DNA from: Planctomycetota bacterium
GTDB taxonomy: Bacteria; Planctomycetota; UBA1135; UBA2386
Direction of reading: 5' to 3'
NCBI GenBank assembly: GCA_020851075.1
Contig: JADZDL010000134.1
Coordinates: 1-44,072, forward strand
Length of the DNA: 44,072 nt
The notes beneath the pieces are model-generated. The model worked only from the letters and a program-made list of their open reading frames with translations. It did not search any database and was not told where the DNA came from. Within the stretch, counting starts at the first letter, position 1. Every line of letters starts with the position of its first letter. A program made the translations under genes and the position numbers. Shown in pieces: positions 25,842 to 37,399 of this stretch.

Positions 25842-25882
25842 GACCCCGCTCCGATGCGAAGATGTCCATTCTTCGCGGGGTC
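25842..25882. repeat. Hairpin in dnaA-dnaN spacer
   Basis: Inner arms GCGAAGA (25856-25862) and TCTTCGC (25870-25876) pair perfectly around TGTCCAT. Outer arms GACCCC (25842-25847) and GGGGTC (25877-25882) also pair perfectly, leaving an 8-base bulge on the left. It may end dnaA transcription or be part of the origin. Confidence 0.6.
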
Positions 25883-25916
25883 TTCTGACCAGGTTTTCCA
25901 GAACGTGAGAATGGGC

Positions 25917-25954
25917 CTGGAGCCCGGTTTCTACGTCGATCTCCGGGCTTCCAG
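25917..25954. repeat. Second hairpin in dnaA-dnaN spacer
   Basis: CTGGAGCCCGG (25917-25927) pairs with CCGGGCTTCCAG (25943-25954) with one bulged base, around a 15-base loop. It lies 35 bases after the first hairpin, so the two form a tandem structured element. Confidence 0.6.
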
Positions 25955-26136
25955 TGGCTACTCTTTCCACACTCGTGACGGCACGGATGACTGTGAAGAG
26001 AGATTGAATTCTCATCTGCACAGCATCTTCGTTGCGCAGGCCTCCAGCGAAGATCCGACCGCGCGTCGTTTGGACTTTCACCGTGCCTGCTACCCGTTCA
26101 CCCGGCAACCCGCACTTCGAAGCAGCTGCATCCACG

Positions 26137-27231
26137 ATGAAGATCCTCTGTGACAGGACGGTGCTCCAAGAAGCCGTCAACGTGGTTTCGTCGGTGGTCC
26201 CGGCCAAGACCACCAAGCCCATCCTGCAGAACATCCTCGTGCAAGCCGACGGGGATGGCATCACGTTGTTCGCCACCGACCTGGAGATGGCCGCCCGCGT
26301 TCACCTGGACGCCGTAAAGGTCATCAAGAAGGGCAGTGTGCTGTTGCCGGCCCGGGAGACCTCCGCGCTGCTTCGCGAGCTCAGCGACCCCACGGTGACG
26401 CTGGAGAGCACCGACCAGCGCTGTCGTATCGAAAGTGGTGGCGGCTCGTTCGTTCTGCTCGGCGAAGACCCGCAGCAGTTCCCGGAGAGTTCGGAGGCCA
26501 AGTCCGGCAAGCACATGGAGATTGCGTGCGGCAACATGCTGCGCATGATCCAGGAGACCGTTTTCGCGGCGGCTCGCGAAGAGACGCGTTACGCGATCAA
26601 CGGCGTGCTGCTCGATTGCGCTGCGGGTTGCTTGCGTCTGGTGGCAACGGATGGTCGGCGGCTGTCGATCAGCTACGAGAACGTCGACACCAAGACGGAG
26701 TTCAAGGTCGTAGCACCGCTGCGAGCGCTCAACACCCTGGCTCGCGCTTTGCCGGAAGGCGGCAAGGAGATGCTCCGCGTCGAGGTCGGCGACAAGCAGA
26801 TCGTGTTCACGACCGGCAAGATGCAGCTCGTGAGTCAGCTGCTTGAGACCAGGTTCCCCGACTACGAAGGGGTGCTACCGAAGGCGGCGGACACCACGGT
26901 CGAACTGCAAAAGGCCGTGCTGGAAAGTGCGCTTCGTCGGGCTGCCATCTTGTCGGCCAGCGAGATGCGCATGGTCCGGTTCGAAGTCGGCGAACAGCAG
27001 CTGCGCATGGTGGCCGAGAGTTCGACGCGCGGTCGCGCCGACGTCAGCATCGACGCGGTGGTGAAGGGTTCGGGAGGCAGCATCAACCTGAATCCCGACT
27101 ACATCCTCGAGGCTCTGCGCGTCTCGCAGCTGGACTCGATCCGGCTCGACATGTCGGACGATTCGATGCCGGCGAAGTTCACGCTCGGCGAGTCGTTCAC
27201 CTACGTGGTGATGCCCATCAGCGGTACGTGA
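26137..27231 (+). CDS. dnaN: DNA polymerase III beta sliding clamp
   Basis: This 364-residue protein has the three repeated clamp domains of DnaN. It starts MKILCDRTVLQEAVNVVSSV, and typical stretches are KTTKPILQNILVQADGDGI, the central ETRYAINGVLLDCAAG with LRLVATDGRRLS, and the C-terminal PDYILEALR and YVVMPISGT. The final residues normally read MPMRL or MPIR; here the ending MPISGT is slightly changed. The ring-shaped dimer tethers polymerase to DNA. I chose the ATG at 26137, because the open frame upstream (from 26032) has no conserved residues. No strong ribosome-binding site precedes it. dciA follows after six bases. Confidence 0.97.
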   Translation: MKILCDRTVLQEAVNVVSSVVPAKTTKPILQNILVQADGDGITLFATDLEMAARVHLDAVKVIKKGSVLLPARETSALLRELSDPTVTLESTDQRCRIESGGGSFVLLGEDPQQFPESSEAKSGKHMEIACGNMLRMIQETVFAAAREETRYAINGVLLDCAAGCLRLVATDGRRLSISYENVDTKTEFKVVAPLRALNTLARALPEGGKEMLRVEVGDKQIVFTTGKMQLVSQLLETRFPDYEGVLPKAADTTVELQKAVLESALRRAAILSASEMRMVRFEVGEQQLRMVAESSTRGRADVSIDAVVKGSGGSINLNPDYILEALRVSQLDSIRLDMSDDSMPAKFTLGESFTYVVMPISGT

Positions 27232-27237
27232 TCCGGC

Positions 27238-30010
<2,773 letters not shown>

Positions 30011-30148
30011 GCCGGCTCCGCTGACGGACCAGGGGTCGGTTCGGCTACTGGTGGCCCACGCCCGGGTCGCCGGTGCCTTCGTGGCGGTGGTGACCCCGGC
30101 CGCCCGGCACCGGTACTCCGGTCCCCTGAACCTGAACCAGGACGAGCG

Positions 30149-31630
30149 ATGCATCGTGTCCGCTATCTCATCGGTTCGCTGACGCTGCTGGCCGCGGTTC
30201 TCGGCGCGATCTGGGTCGTGCGGCTGCTGCGCAATCTCGACGATCGCCCGGGTCTGCCGCTGCAGATCGAGTTTCGCGATGCGCGTGGTCTGCGGGCCGG
30301 TGCCGATGTGAGGTATCGCGGGGTTTCGGTCGGCACCGTGCGATCGGTGACCATCGCCGGCGATGGCGGCAAGTCGGTTGCAAACGTGCTGCTCGACGCT
30401 CCGGGGGCGGCACAGGCTTGCCTGAACAGTTCGTTCTGGATCGTGACGCCGCGCTTTGGTGGGCTCTCGTCCGGAGCCACCGGCCTCGACACACTCGTGC
30501 GCGACGCCTACATCGCGTTCCAGACGCCGCTCGAACACGGCTCGCCGTTGACGAGTGGCAGTCTGCTCACGGGTCGCGAGAAGCCGCCGGCGCAGATCGA
30601 ACCTGACGCGCTCGAAGAGGTCGAACACGGCGATCTGCTGATGACCCTGATGGTGCCCGAGAACCACGGTCTGCGAGCAGGTTCGCCGGTGATCTTCCGC
30701 GGCACCCAGACTGGCGATGTGCGCAGCGTCGAACTCGCCAAGGAAGGCACCCATGTCGAGGTGCAGTTGCGCATCGCGCGGCGGTTCCGCCAGACGGTGA
30801 CCGACAAGTGCGCGTTCTGGGTGGCTCGGCCGGCGTTGTCGGGGGCACTGTTCAGCGGCTTCACGGTCACGGACATGAATGCGCTGTTGTCGCCCTACGT
30901 GGCCTACTACGGCGAGCCCGGCAAAGGTGTGATGGTCCAGGACGGCCATCGGGCCGCCGCCGAAGCCAATCGGCCCACCATCGAGGTCTCGGCGGTGCCG
31001 GCGGAGGCACTTCGTCGCGCGGCGGCGAAGAACGCGGCGCCTGGCAATGATGTCGTGCTGGTCAGGATCGTCTACGCAGCGGTCGAGAAGGACTCGTTCA
31101 GCGCGGATGATCCGGTGCATCACGAAGGCACGGGCATCCTGTTCCAGGATCGCGCCGGCCGCATGGTCGTGGCAACGGCCCGCAGCGCTGTCGATGGCTC
31201 CTATACCGAGACGGACCTGTTTGGCACGCGGCCCGACATTGCCGAGGAGCAGGTCAAGGTGATGCTGCCCGACGGCATGGTGCTGCGAGCGGCGCGCGTA
31301 TGGGTCGATCCCAACGGCGCAGACCTTGCGACGCTGATTCTTGATGAAGTGCCACCGGACTTGCGGGGCACGCCGACGGCGCGGATGCAGTTTGGCGGAG
31401 TTGGTGAGGCGAGTGCGCCGACCACGTTGGGTCGCGCGGGGGCCGATGGTGCGCCGATGCCACCGGTCGAACTCGATGGCAAGGAGTCCGTGAGCCTGGC
31501 GGAGAGTCTCGGTGCGGCCGTGATGCGCGGCGAGAAGGTGGTCGGAATCTATGGCCGGGCGGTCGCGACCGGCGATGTGCCGGTCGTGGTCTCGATCGAC
31601 TTGCTGCCCCAAGACCTTCGCCCGCAGTGA
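30149..31630 (+). CDS. MCE (MlaD/PqiB-like) protein with C-terminal pseudo-trypsin domain
   Basis: This 493-residue protein has one N-terminal membrane helix (about 7-25) and two MCE domains (about 36-125 and 160-255), each with the RGLRAGADVRYRGVSVGTV-type core. MCE rings bind and pass lipids between membranes. The C-terminal part (about 300-493) follows a trypsin/HtrA fold: GTGILF (327-332), VVATARSAVDG where NAHVV normally is (Arg345 at the catalytic His place), ADLATLIL (Asp392 kept), and AESLGAAVMRGEKVVGI for NSGGPLV (Ser453 kept, glycines lost). It should not be an active protease. The gene is linked by a GTGA overlap to a fused MlaFE transporter. The MCE call is firm; the pseudoprotease call is by alignment of motifs by eye. 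Confidence 0.82.
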   Translation: MHRVRYLIGSLTLLAAVLGAIWVVRLLRNLDDRPGLPLQIEFRDARGLRAGADVRYRGVSVGTVRSVTIAGDGGKSVANVLLDAPGAAQACLNSSFWIVTPRFGGLSSGATGLDTLVRDAYIAFQTPLEHGSPLTSGSLLTGREKPPAQIEPDALEEVEHGDLLMTLMVPENHGLRAGSPVIFRGTQTGDVRSVELAKEGTHVEVQLRIARRFRQTVTDKCAFWVARPALSGALFSGFTVTDMNALLSPYVAYYGEPGKGVMVQDGHRAAAEANRPTIEVSAVPAEALRRAAAKNAAPGNDVVLVRIVYAAVEKDSFSADDPVHHEGTGILFQDRAGRMVVATARSAVDGSYTETDLFGTRPDIAEEQVKVMLPDGMVLRAARVWVDPNGADLATLILDEVPPDLRGTPTARMQFGGVGEASAPTTLGRAGADGAPMPPVELDGKESVSLAESLGAAVMRGEKVVGIYGRAVATGDVPVVVSIDLLPQDLRPQ

Positions 31631-33132
31631 CCGCCATGCAACCAGCGCTGGAGTTTCGCAACTTCGGCCTCGCTCATCCGAGGCCGGAAGGCGCCGACGT
31701 GTTGTTTGCGGGGGCGACGTTCTCGCTGAAGGAACACGGCTTCTACCTGTTTGTCGGCACGAGCGGTGGTGGCAAGTCTTCGCTGTTGCGCCTGCTCGCG
31801 GGGCTCGTCGAGCCGCGTGAACCAGAGCCCGTGCTCTCGGGCGATCTGCTGGCGTGGGGAGAATCGTTGTGCGGCGAGCACCCGGCGTCGTTGCGAGGTC
31901 GCACGGCGGCGATCCTGCAGGACGAAGGTCTGCTCGACGAATTGAGTCCACGGGAGAACGTCGAGCTGGCATTGCGCACCGCGGGGAGGTCGCCGTTGTT
32001 GGCCGCGGGTCTGCTCGCGCAGGCTGGCATCGAGCATCCTCCCGAACGTGTCTCGCAGTTGTCGGGAGGCATGCGCAAACGAGTGGCGGTGGCGCGCGTG
32101 TTGGCGGCCGAACCGAGGTTGCTGTTGTGCGATGAACCGACGGCGGGTCTCGATGCCTCGGCGGCCCGCCAGATCGCCGAGTTGTTGCGCATGGCGCACG
32201 ATGCCTCGGCGGGTCGCTGCACGATCGTGATCACGCACGATGTGGCGGCCTTCGATGGCCTCACGGATGGTGTGCTGGTGCTCGATCGACCGGCGCGGCA
32301 ACTGCGCCTCGAAGGGCCCGACAGCCGCTTTGTCGCCGCGGCGCCGGCGGTGTTGCCTGTCGCTGGCGAAGGGGAACTTGCCGTCCTGCACGGTTTCCGT
32401 CGTTGGCTGCTGCAGCTTGCGGCGATCAGTGAAACGGTGCTCGAATCGCTGCGCCGTTTGCCGCCCGTGGAGCTGGGGCTCGTGCTGCGTACGACGGTGC
32501 GGTTTGCGGTCGTGTCGGCGCCGTTTGTGGCATTGTGCGGCGGCGTGATCGGCGGCCTCGCAACGTTCTTCGCGCTGCGCAACAACCCGATCCAAGGTAG
32601 TTTCGAATCGGCGTTGCTGACCGGAACCGGCAAGGTCGCGGTCGCGGTGCTGATTCCGTTGTTGAGCGGGTTCTTCTTCACAGCGCGCATCGTGGCCGGT
32701 GCTACGGCACGACTCGGCACGATGAAGCGAACCAACCAGATCGCGGCCCTGCAGATGCTTGGTATCCGGCCGGCGGATTATCTGCTGACGCCGCTGGTCT
32801 GGGGCATGACCTTGGCGATGCCCGTGGTGGCTCTGGCTGGCACCATGGCTGCGGCCGGAGCCTCGTGGTTGGCGGCTAGCACAGTGTCGGGATTCTCGAC
32901 GGTCGGGTGGGCATCGTCCTTTTTCTCCGCGGTGCGGGCCAGTGACGTGCTGGTCGTGCTCGGCAAGTCGATGTTGTCCGGCTATCTCGTGGCTCTTGTC
33001 TGCTACCACCTTGGCACCGGTCCAAAACGCTCGGGCGGCGACGTCGGCGAAGCGACGAATTCGGCCATTGTTCTCGGAATGGGCGTGGTTTTGCTCGTCC
33101 ACGCGATCCTCACGTTCTGGTGTTACACCTGA
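31627..33132 (+). CDS. Fused MlaF-MlaE ABC transporter (ATPase plus permease)
   Basis: This 501-residue protein joins an ABC ATPase (about 5-225) to an MlaE-type permease (about 260-500). The ATPase has Walker A GTSGGGKS (Lys50), signature LSGGM, and Walker B LLLCDEPTAGLD (Asp169, Glu170). The permease has the MlaE layout of several helices with GGVIGGLATFFALRNN and the EQ-loop-like region near TARIVAGATARLGTMKRTNQ, then IAALQMLGIRPADYL. In most bacteria MlaF and MlaE are separate chains. Together with the MCE protein just upstream, it forms a two-gene phospholipid-transport system. The GTG at 31627 overlaps the previous stop; an ATG at 31636 is an alternative. Confidence 0.88.
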   Translation: MTAMQPALEFRNFGLAHPRPEGADVLFAGATFSLKEHGFYLFVGTSGGGKSSLLRLLAGLVEPREPEPVLSGDLLAWGESLCGEHPASLRGRTAAILQDEGLLDELSPRENVELALRTAGRSPLLAAGLLAQAGIEHPPERVSQLSGGMRKRVAVARVLAAEPRLLLCDEPTAGLDASAARQIAELLRMAHDASAGRCTIVITHDVAAFDGLTDGVLVLDRPARQLRLEGPDSRFVAAAPAVLPVAGEGELAVLHGFRRWLLQLAAISETVLESLRRLPPVELGLVLRTTVRFAVVSAPFVALCGGVIGGLATFFALRNNPIQGSFESALLTGTGKVAVAVLIPLLSGFFFTARIVAGATARLGTMKRTNQIAALQMLGIRPADYLLTPLVWGMTLAMPVVALAGTMAAAGASWLAASTVSGFSTVGWASSFFSAVRASDVLVVLGKSMLSGYLVALVCYHLGTGPKRSGGDVGEATNSAIVLGMGVVLLVHAILTFWCYT

Positions 33133-33180
33133 AATCGCGCTGGCATGGTGGCCATCGAGACCTCAAGCCGGGGTCATGGG

Positions 33181-33831
33181 ATGGCCGATGAGCCAACCGT
33201 GAAAGGCATCGAGAAGATCACATCGGTACGGCTTGCCGAGATACTCACCGAACGAGCGGTGGTGTCGTCAGAAGTGATCACCGATGCGCTCTACGCGCAG
33301 GACAAGCACGGAGATCCGTTCGCACAGGTGCTGATCGCGGGCGGGCACATCACGGAATGGGACCTCGCGAAGCTCGTCACCGAGAACTTCAACCTGCCGT
33401 TCTTGATGGCCAGCAGCTATCAGATCAGCGAGGCGGCGAAGACGCGGTTTCCCAAGGAAGTGCTGTTTCAATACATGATCGTGCCGCTCGACGTCTTCGA
33501 CGATGTCGTGTGCGTGTCGATGCCGGTCATGTTGAGTTTCGACGAGATCACGAAGATCCAGAAGGAACACAACTGCGAGTTGTTTCCTTATGTCGGTCTC
33601 GTGACCGAGAACAAGAAGGTGCTCACGGAGCTCTTCAAGGACTACCCGCAGTGGGTGGAAGAGGACCGCAAGCGGCGCGAGGATGCGGCCGCCAAGCGCT
33701 CCCAGACGCCAAACAAGGCCGGCGATTGGATGAGCATCTTCGACGCCGGCGATCAGGCAACCAAGGACACGGGGCGCAAGAAGCCGACCTCGAATCCACC
33801 GCCGCCGCCGGATCCGAAGGCGAAAAAGTAG
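33181..33831 (+). CDS. Stand-alone GspE/MshE N-terminal-domain protein
   Basis: This 216-residue protein contains one MshEN/T2SSE N-terminal domain (roughly residues 10-155), with LAEILTERAVVSSEVITDAL, GHITEWDLAKLVTENFNLPF and ILPLDVFDDVVCVSMPV-like strands. It lacks the ATPase that normally follows in GspE or PilB. In some family members this domain binds cyclic di-GMP. The tail is charged and then Pro-rich (NPPPPPDPKAKK), with a WMSIFD motif that could be a docking peptide. I chose the ATG at 33181; one at 33145 would add 12 unconserved residues. The gene follows the ABC gene by 48 bases, and its role there is unknown. Confidence 0.7.
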   Translation: MADEPTVKGIEKITSVRLAEILTERAVVSSEVITDALYAQDKHGDPFAQVLIAGGHITEWDLAKLVTENFNLPFLMASSYQISEAAKTRFPKEVLFQYMIVPLDVFDDVVCVSMPVMLSFDEITKIQKEHNCELFPYVGLVTENKKVLTELFKDYPQWVEEDRKRREDAAAKRSQTPNKAGDWMSIFDAGDQATKDTGRKKPTSNPPPPPDPKAKK

Positions 33832-33847
33832 GCCTGACTGGCGAAGC

Positions 33848-34585
33848 TCAGCGTGGTTGGATCGTAAACCCTACGCCGGCGGTCCACTGCAGGCGCTGGA
33901 GTTCCTTGCCACTCGCGTCGCGAACGACGCCTTGGTCGAACAGGGCGTCCCCATTGGTGTCCATCCAAATGGTCGTAGTGCCATCCTGCAGGCGCTCTTC
34001 GACGCGTTCGTAGAGACCGTCGTTGTCGTCATCATGGGACGTGCTCACCGTCCCCTTGCCAAACACCGAGATGCGCTCGTAGGAACCGTTCTTGTCGAGG
34101 TCTTCGAGTTCGCGCAGGAGCTCACCATCACTCCGGCGGAACTCGCGCATGCCGTTCGTCGTCGGCTCATACCGGAATCGCGGGTCCAACGTGCTCGCCT
34201 CGACGTCGATTCTCGTGATCCAAAAGCCGAGCAGGACCACGGAAGTGCACGTCGTGATTGCGAGTGGCCACCGCGAAGGTGCTGATTTGGGCAAGCGTGG
34301 CACGATCGCCTCGGGGTTCTCAGCGGCGAGAGCCTGGTTCTCCAGTTCGCCCTCTTCGACCTGAACGCTCGCGAGGACTTCCTTGGCGCGGTCCAGGGAT
34401 TGGGTTGGCACCATCACGCGTGTGCCGTTCAGGTTCAGTAGGCGACGGCTCACCGCCACCTCATCTGCAAGCGAATCCCCTTCGATGGTGGCGGGAATGC
34501 CATCCGCCTGCAGCAGGGCGACGAGAATCTTGGCCTGCTCCGGGGTGGTCGCGATGCGAACGACGCTGGCGATGGGTTGGGTCAT
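33848..34585 (-). CDS. DUF2007-domain membrane protein with Asp-rich repeats
   Basis: This 245-residue protein starts with a DUF2007 domain (about 5-75, VVRIATTPEQAKILVALLQA and LNGTRVMVPTQSLDRAKEVL), described as a putative signal-transducing domain related to PII-like folds. A linker and one membrane helix (about 108-124) follow. The outer part has three short Asp/Asn-rich units, DLDKNGSYE (162-170), DDDNDGLYE (185-193) and DTNGDALFD (209-217), each like a calcium-binding DxDxDG loop. It could sense calcium or cell-envelope state, which is inference. The start overlaps the tatA stop by four bases (ATGA), so the two are co-expressed. Confidence 0.75.
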   Translation of the reverse strand: MTQPIASVVRIATTPEQAKILVALLQADGIPATIEGDSLADEVAVSRRLLNLNGTRVMVPTQSLDRAKEVLASVQVEEGELENQALAAENPEAIVPRLPKSAPSRWPLAITTCTSVVLLGFWITRIDVEASTLDPRFRYEPTTNGMREFRRSDGELLRELEDLDKNGSYERISVFGKGTVSTSHDDDNDGLYERVEERLQDGTTTIWMDTNGDALFDQGVVRDASGKELQRLQWTAGVGFTIQPR

Positions 34586-34965
34586 GCGGGAGGCTCGGGC
34601 GAACGTGGAACTGCTGCAGGCGGCGGCGGAGTGGTCGAAGGGGTCGCCGGCTCCGGCGGCACCGGCGAGGACAAAGCCTCGTTGGTGAGGTCGCGCAGCA
34701 CGCGGTTGGGATCGACGCCGGCACGCGGCACTTCGGCGACGCGCTTCAGCTCCTGCGCGGTGTTCTGCAGCGTCTTCTTCATGTCGCGCAGATCGCCTTC
34801 GCGGTCGAGCTGATCTTTGAAGTCCTGGAAGCCGCGTCGGAACTGGGCGGCGACTTTGCCCATCGCCCGCCCGGCTTCGGGCAGGTTCCTGCCGTAGAGC
34901 AGTAGCCCGAGGATCACCAGGATGACCATCTCCGGGAAGCCAAGCGAAGGAAGGAAGGCAATCAC
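34582..34965 (-). CDS. tatA: Twin-arginine translocase TatA/TatB-type subunit
   Basis: This 127-residue protein has one short membrane helix near the N-terminus (about 12-25), preceded by LGFPEMVIL with the conserved Glu of FPE, then YGRNLPEAGRAMGKVAAQFR and an amphipathic helix, then a helical and Pro-rich tail (TTPPPPAAVPRS). That is the TatA/B plan. TatA forms the pore that carries folded proteins with a twin-arginine signal. The start is a GTG at 34965. A -10-like TAAGCT (34973-34978 on the minus strand) ends only seven bases before it. tatC is not in the window. TatA versus TatB cannot be decided from sequence alone. Confidence 0.85.
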   Translation of the reverse strand: MIAFLPSLGFPEMVILVILGLLLYGRNLPEAGRAMGKVAAQFRRGFQDFKDQLDREGDLRDMKKTLQNTAQELKRVAEVPRAGVDPNRVLRDLTNEALSSPVPPEPATPSTTPPPPAAVPRSPEPPA

Positions 34966-34972
34966 GGGCGAC

Positions 34973-34978
34973 AGCTTA
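34973..34978 (-). promoter_or_regulatory. Candidate -10 box close to tatA start
   Basis: Read on the minus strand, TAAGCT lies seven bases before the tatA GTG. Like the boxes before pyrF, bshA and ettA, it would give a nearly leaderless mRNA. No Shine-Dalgarno sequence is present. Confidence 0.35.
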
Positions 34979-35063
34979 CGAGATCGGGCCGCCTGGCGCA
35001 GAGAGAGTTGCAGAGACTCCTGCTCGCCTTGCCAAGGTGGGCTACCGGCGGCCACAGGAGCAC

Positions 35064-35092
35064 TGGACTGGCCGGGGTCCGCGCCATACCTT
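35064..35092 (+). promoter_or_regulatory. Candidate sigma70-type promoter for ettA
   Basis: TGGACT (35064-35069) and TACCTT (35087-35092) are 17 bases apart, a normal sigma70 spacing, each with two mismatches to TTGACA/TATAAT. The box ends 11 bases before the ettA ATG at 35104, so the mRNA leader would be about five bases long. Confidence 0.45.
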
Positions 35093-35103
35093 CTTTGCCC
35101 CCC

Positions 35104-36696
<1,593 letters not shown>

Positions 36697-36697
36697 T

Positions 36698-36714
36698 TCG
36701 ACAGGAGCTGTCGA
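36698..36714. terminator. Short perfect hairpin between convergent ettA and FUN14-like genes
   Basis: TCGACAG (36698-36704) and CTGTCGA (36708-36714) pair perfectly round GAG. The stem fills almost exactly the 18 bases between the two stop codons. No T-run follows, so efficiency as a terminator is uncertain. Confidence 0.55.
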
Positions 36715-37290
36715 TCAGTGACGCTTGAGGCCGGCGGCAAGGCCGACAACGGCGAGCCCGGCTGCGGGCAGACTGCCCGTCATGAAGGTCTGGAAGTTGC
36801 CCCACTCCGCTTCGACGTTGACGCAGAAGCGGTTCCAGACGGCATCGATCGCGTTCCAATCGACAACGACGAGCCCGTAGTAGGACAGCACAACGGTCAT
36901 CGCGAGCCAGAAGCCGAACGCGATCGAGACGACGCGCATGGCCGCGCGCACGAAGCTGCCGAGGCAGAAGCCGGCGATGAAGCTGAAGCCGAGGCGGAAG
37001 ACGCCCTTGGCTGCAGGTTCGGCGGTGGCGACCGCGGTCCCTGCGCCCTGCCCGGTCTTCTGCCCGTCAGGCACCAGGCTGGCCTGCAGTCCGCTCGCAC
37101 CGGATGGGCTGCCCGTGGCCGTCGTTACCGCGGCCGGGGCCTCTGGGCCGACGAGGCTCATCACGGCGCCGGTGACGAGTGCGGCGCTCGCCGCGACCAG
37201 GGCAATCTTCTTCCAGCGGGGCATCTCCCGCAGCCAGGAACCGAAGCTGCGTTCGGCGGGGCTTACGGGCTTCTCGGTCGTGGTTTCCAT
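36715..37290 (-). CDS. FUN14-like membrane protein
   Basis: This 191-residue protein has a first membrane helix (about 28-48), an Ala/Gly/Pro/Thr-rich linker (50-95), and a C-terminal region (96-191) that fits the FUN14 pattern: LGFSFIAGFCLGSFVRAAMR, a hydrophobic helix, VVDWNAID (143-149), and the closing GSLPAAGLAVVGLAAGLKR. FUN14 proteins in eukaryotes act on mitochondria; bacterial ones have no fixed role. AAGGA lies seven bases before the ATG, a good ribosome-binding site. It converges on ettA and diverges from the DUF481 gene across 109 bases. The family call rests on pattern and spacing of Gly and VDW. Confidence 0.7.
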   Translation of the reverse strand: METTTEKPVSPAERSFGSWLREMPRWKKIALVAASAALVTGAVMSLVGPEAPAAVTTATGSPSGASGLQASLVPDGQKTGQGAGTAVATAEPAAKGVFRLGFSFIAGFCLGSFVRAAMRVVSIAFGFWLAMTVVLSYYGLVVVDWNAIDAVWNRFCVNVEAEWGNFQTFMTGSLPAAGLAVVGLAAGLKRH

Positions 37291-37399
37291 CGCGAGATCC
37301 TTTTACCCGCTTCTGGTTCGACTGCGACGCCGCTTTTCCCTTGAGCGGTGGAGGGTAACCCGCTTTCCTCCTCCGCCCTCAACCTCAATCTGGAGAACG

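Larger units (their letters stand above)
25636..26136. other. dnaA-dnaN spacer, candidate replication origin
   Basis: This 501-base stretch encodes no convincing protein. It holds a one-mismatch DnaA box, TGTGCACAA (25759-25767; TTGTGCACA on the other strand), and weaker relatives TTTTCCAGA (25894-25902) and CTTTCCACA (25963-25971). Two strong hairpins lie at 25842-25882 and 25917-25954, and a locally AT-richer patch near 25998-26015 includes GAGATTGAATTCTC. The dnaA-dnaN gap is a common origin site in bacteria. Too few good boxes are seen to be sure. Confidence 0.45.

Noticed and set aside
25731..26153. A 140-codon frame in the dnaA-dnaN spacer
   Set aside because: It covers both hairpins, has no ribosome-binding site or conserved pattern, and its composition is unlike the neighbours. 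I treat the stretch as non-coding.
30011..30148. A terminator or promoter between gyrB and the MCE gene
   Set aside because: CCGGTGCC (30070) and GGCACCGG (30106) can pair, but the loop is 28 bases and no -10 box or T-run is clear; I see nothing firm in this 138-base gap.
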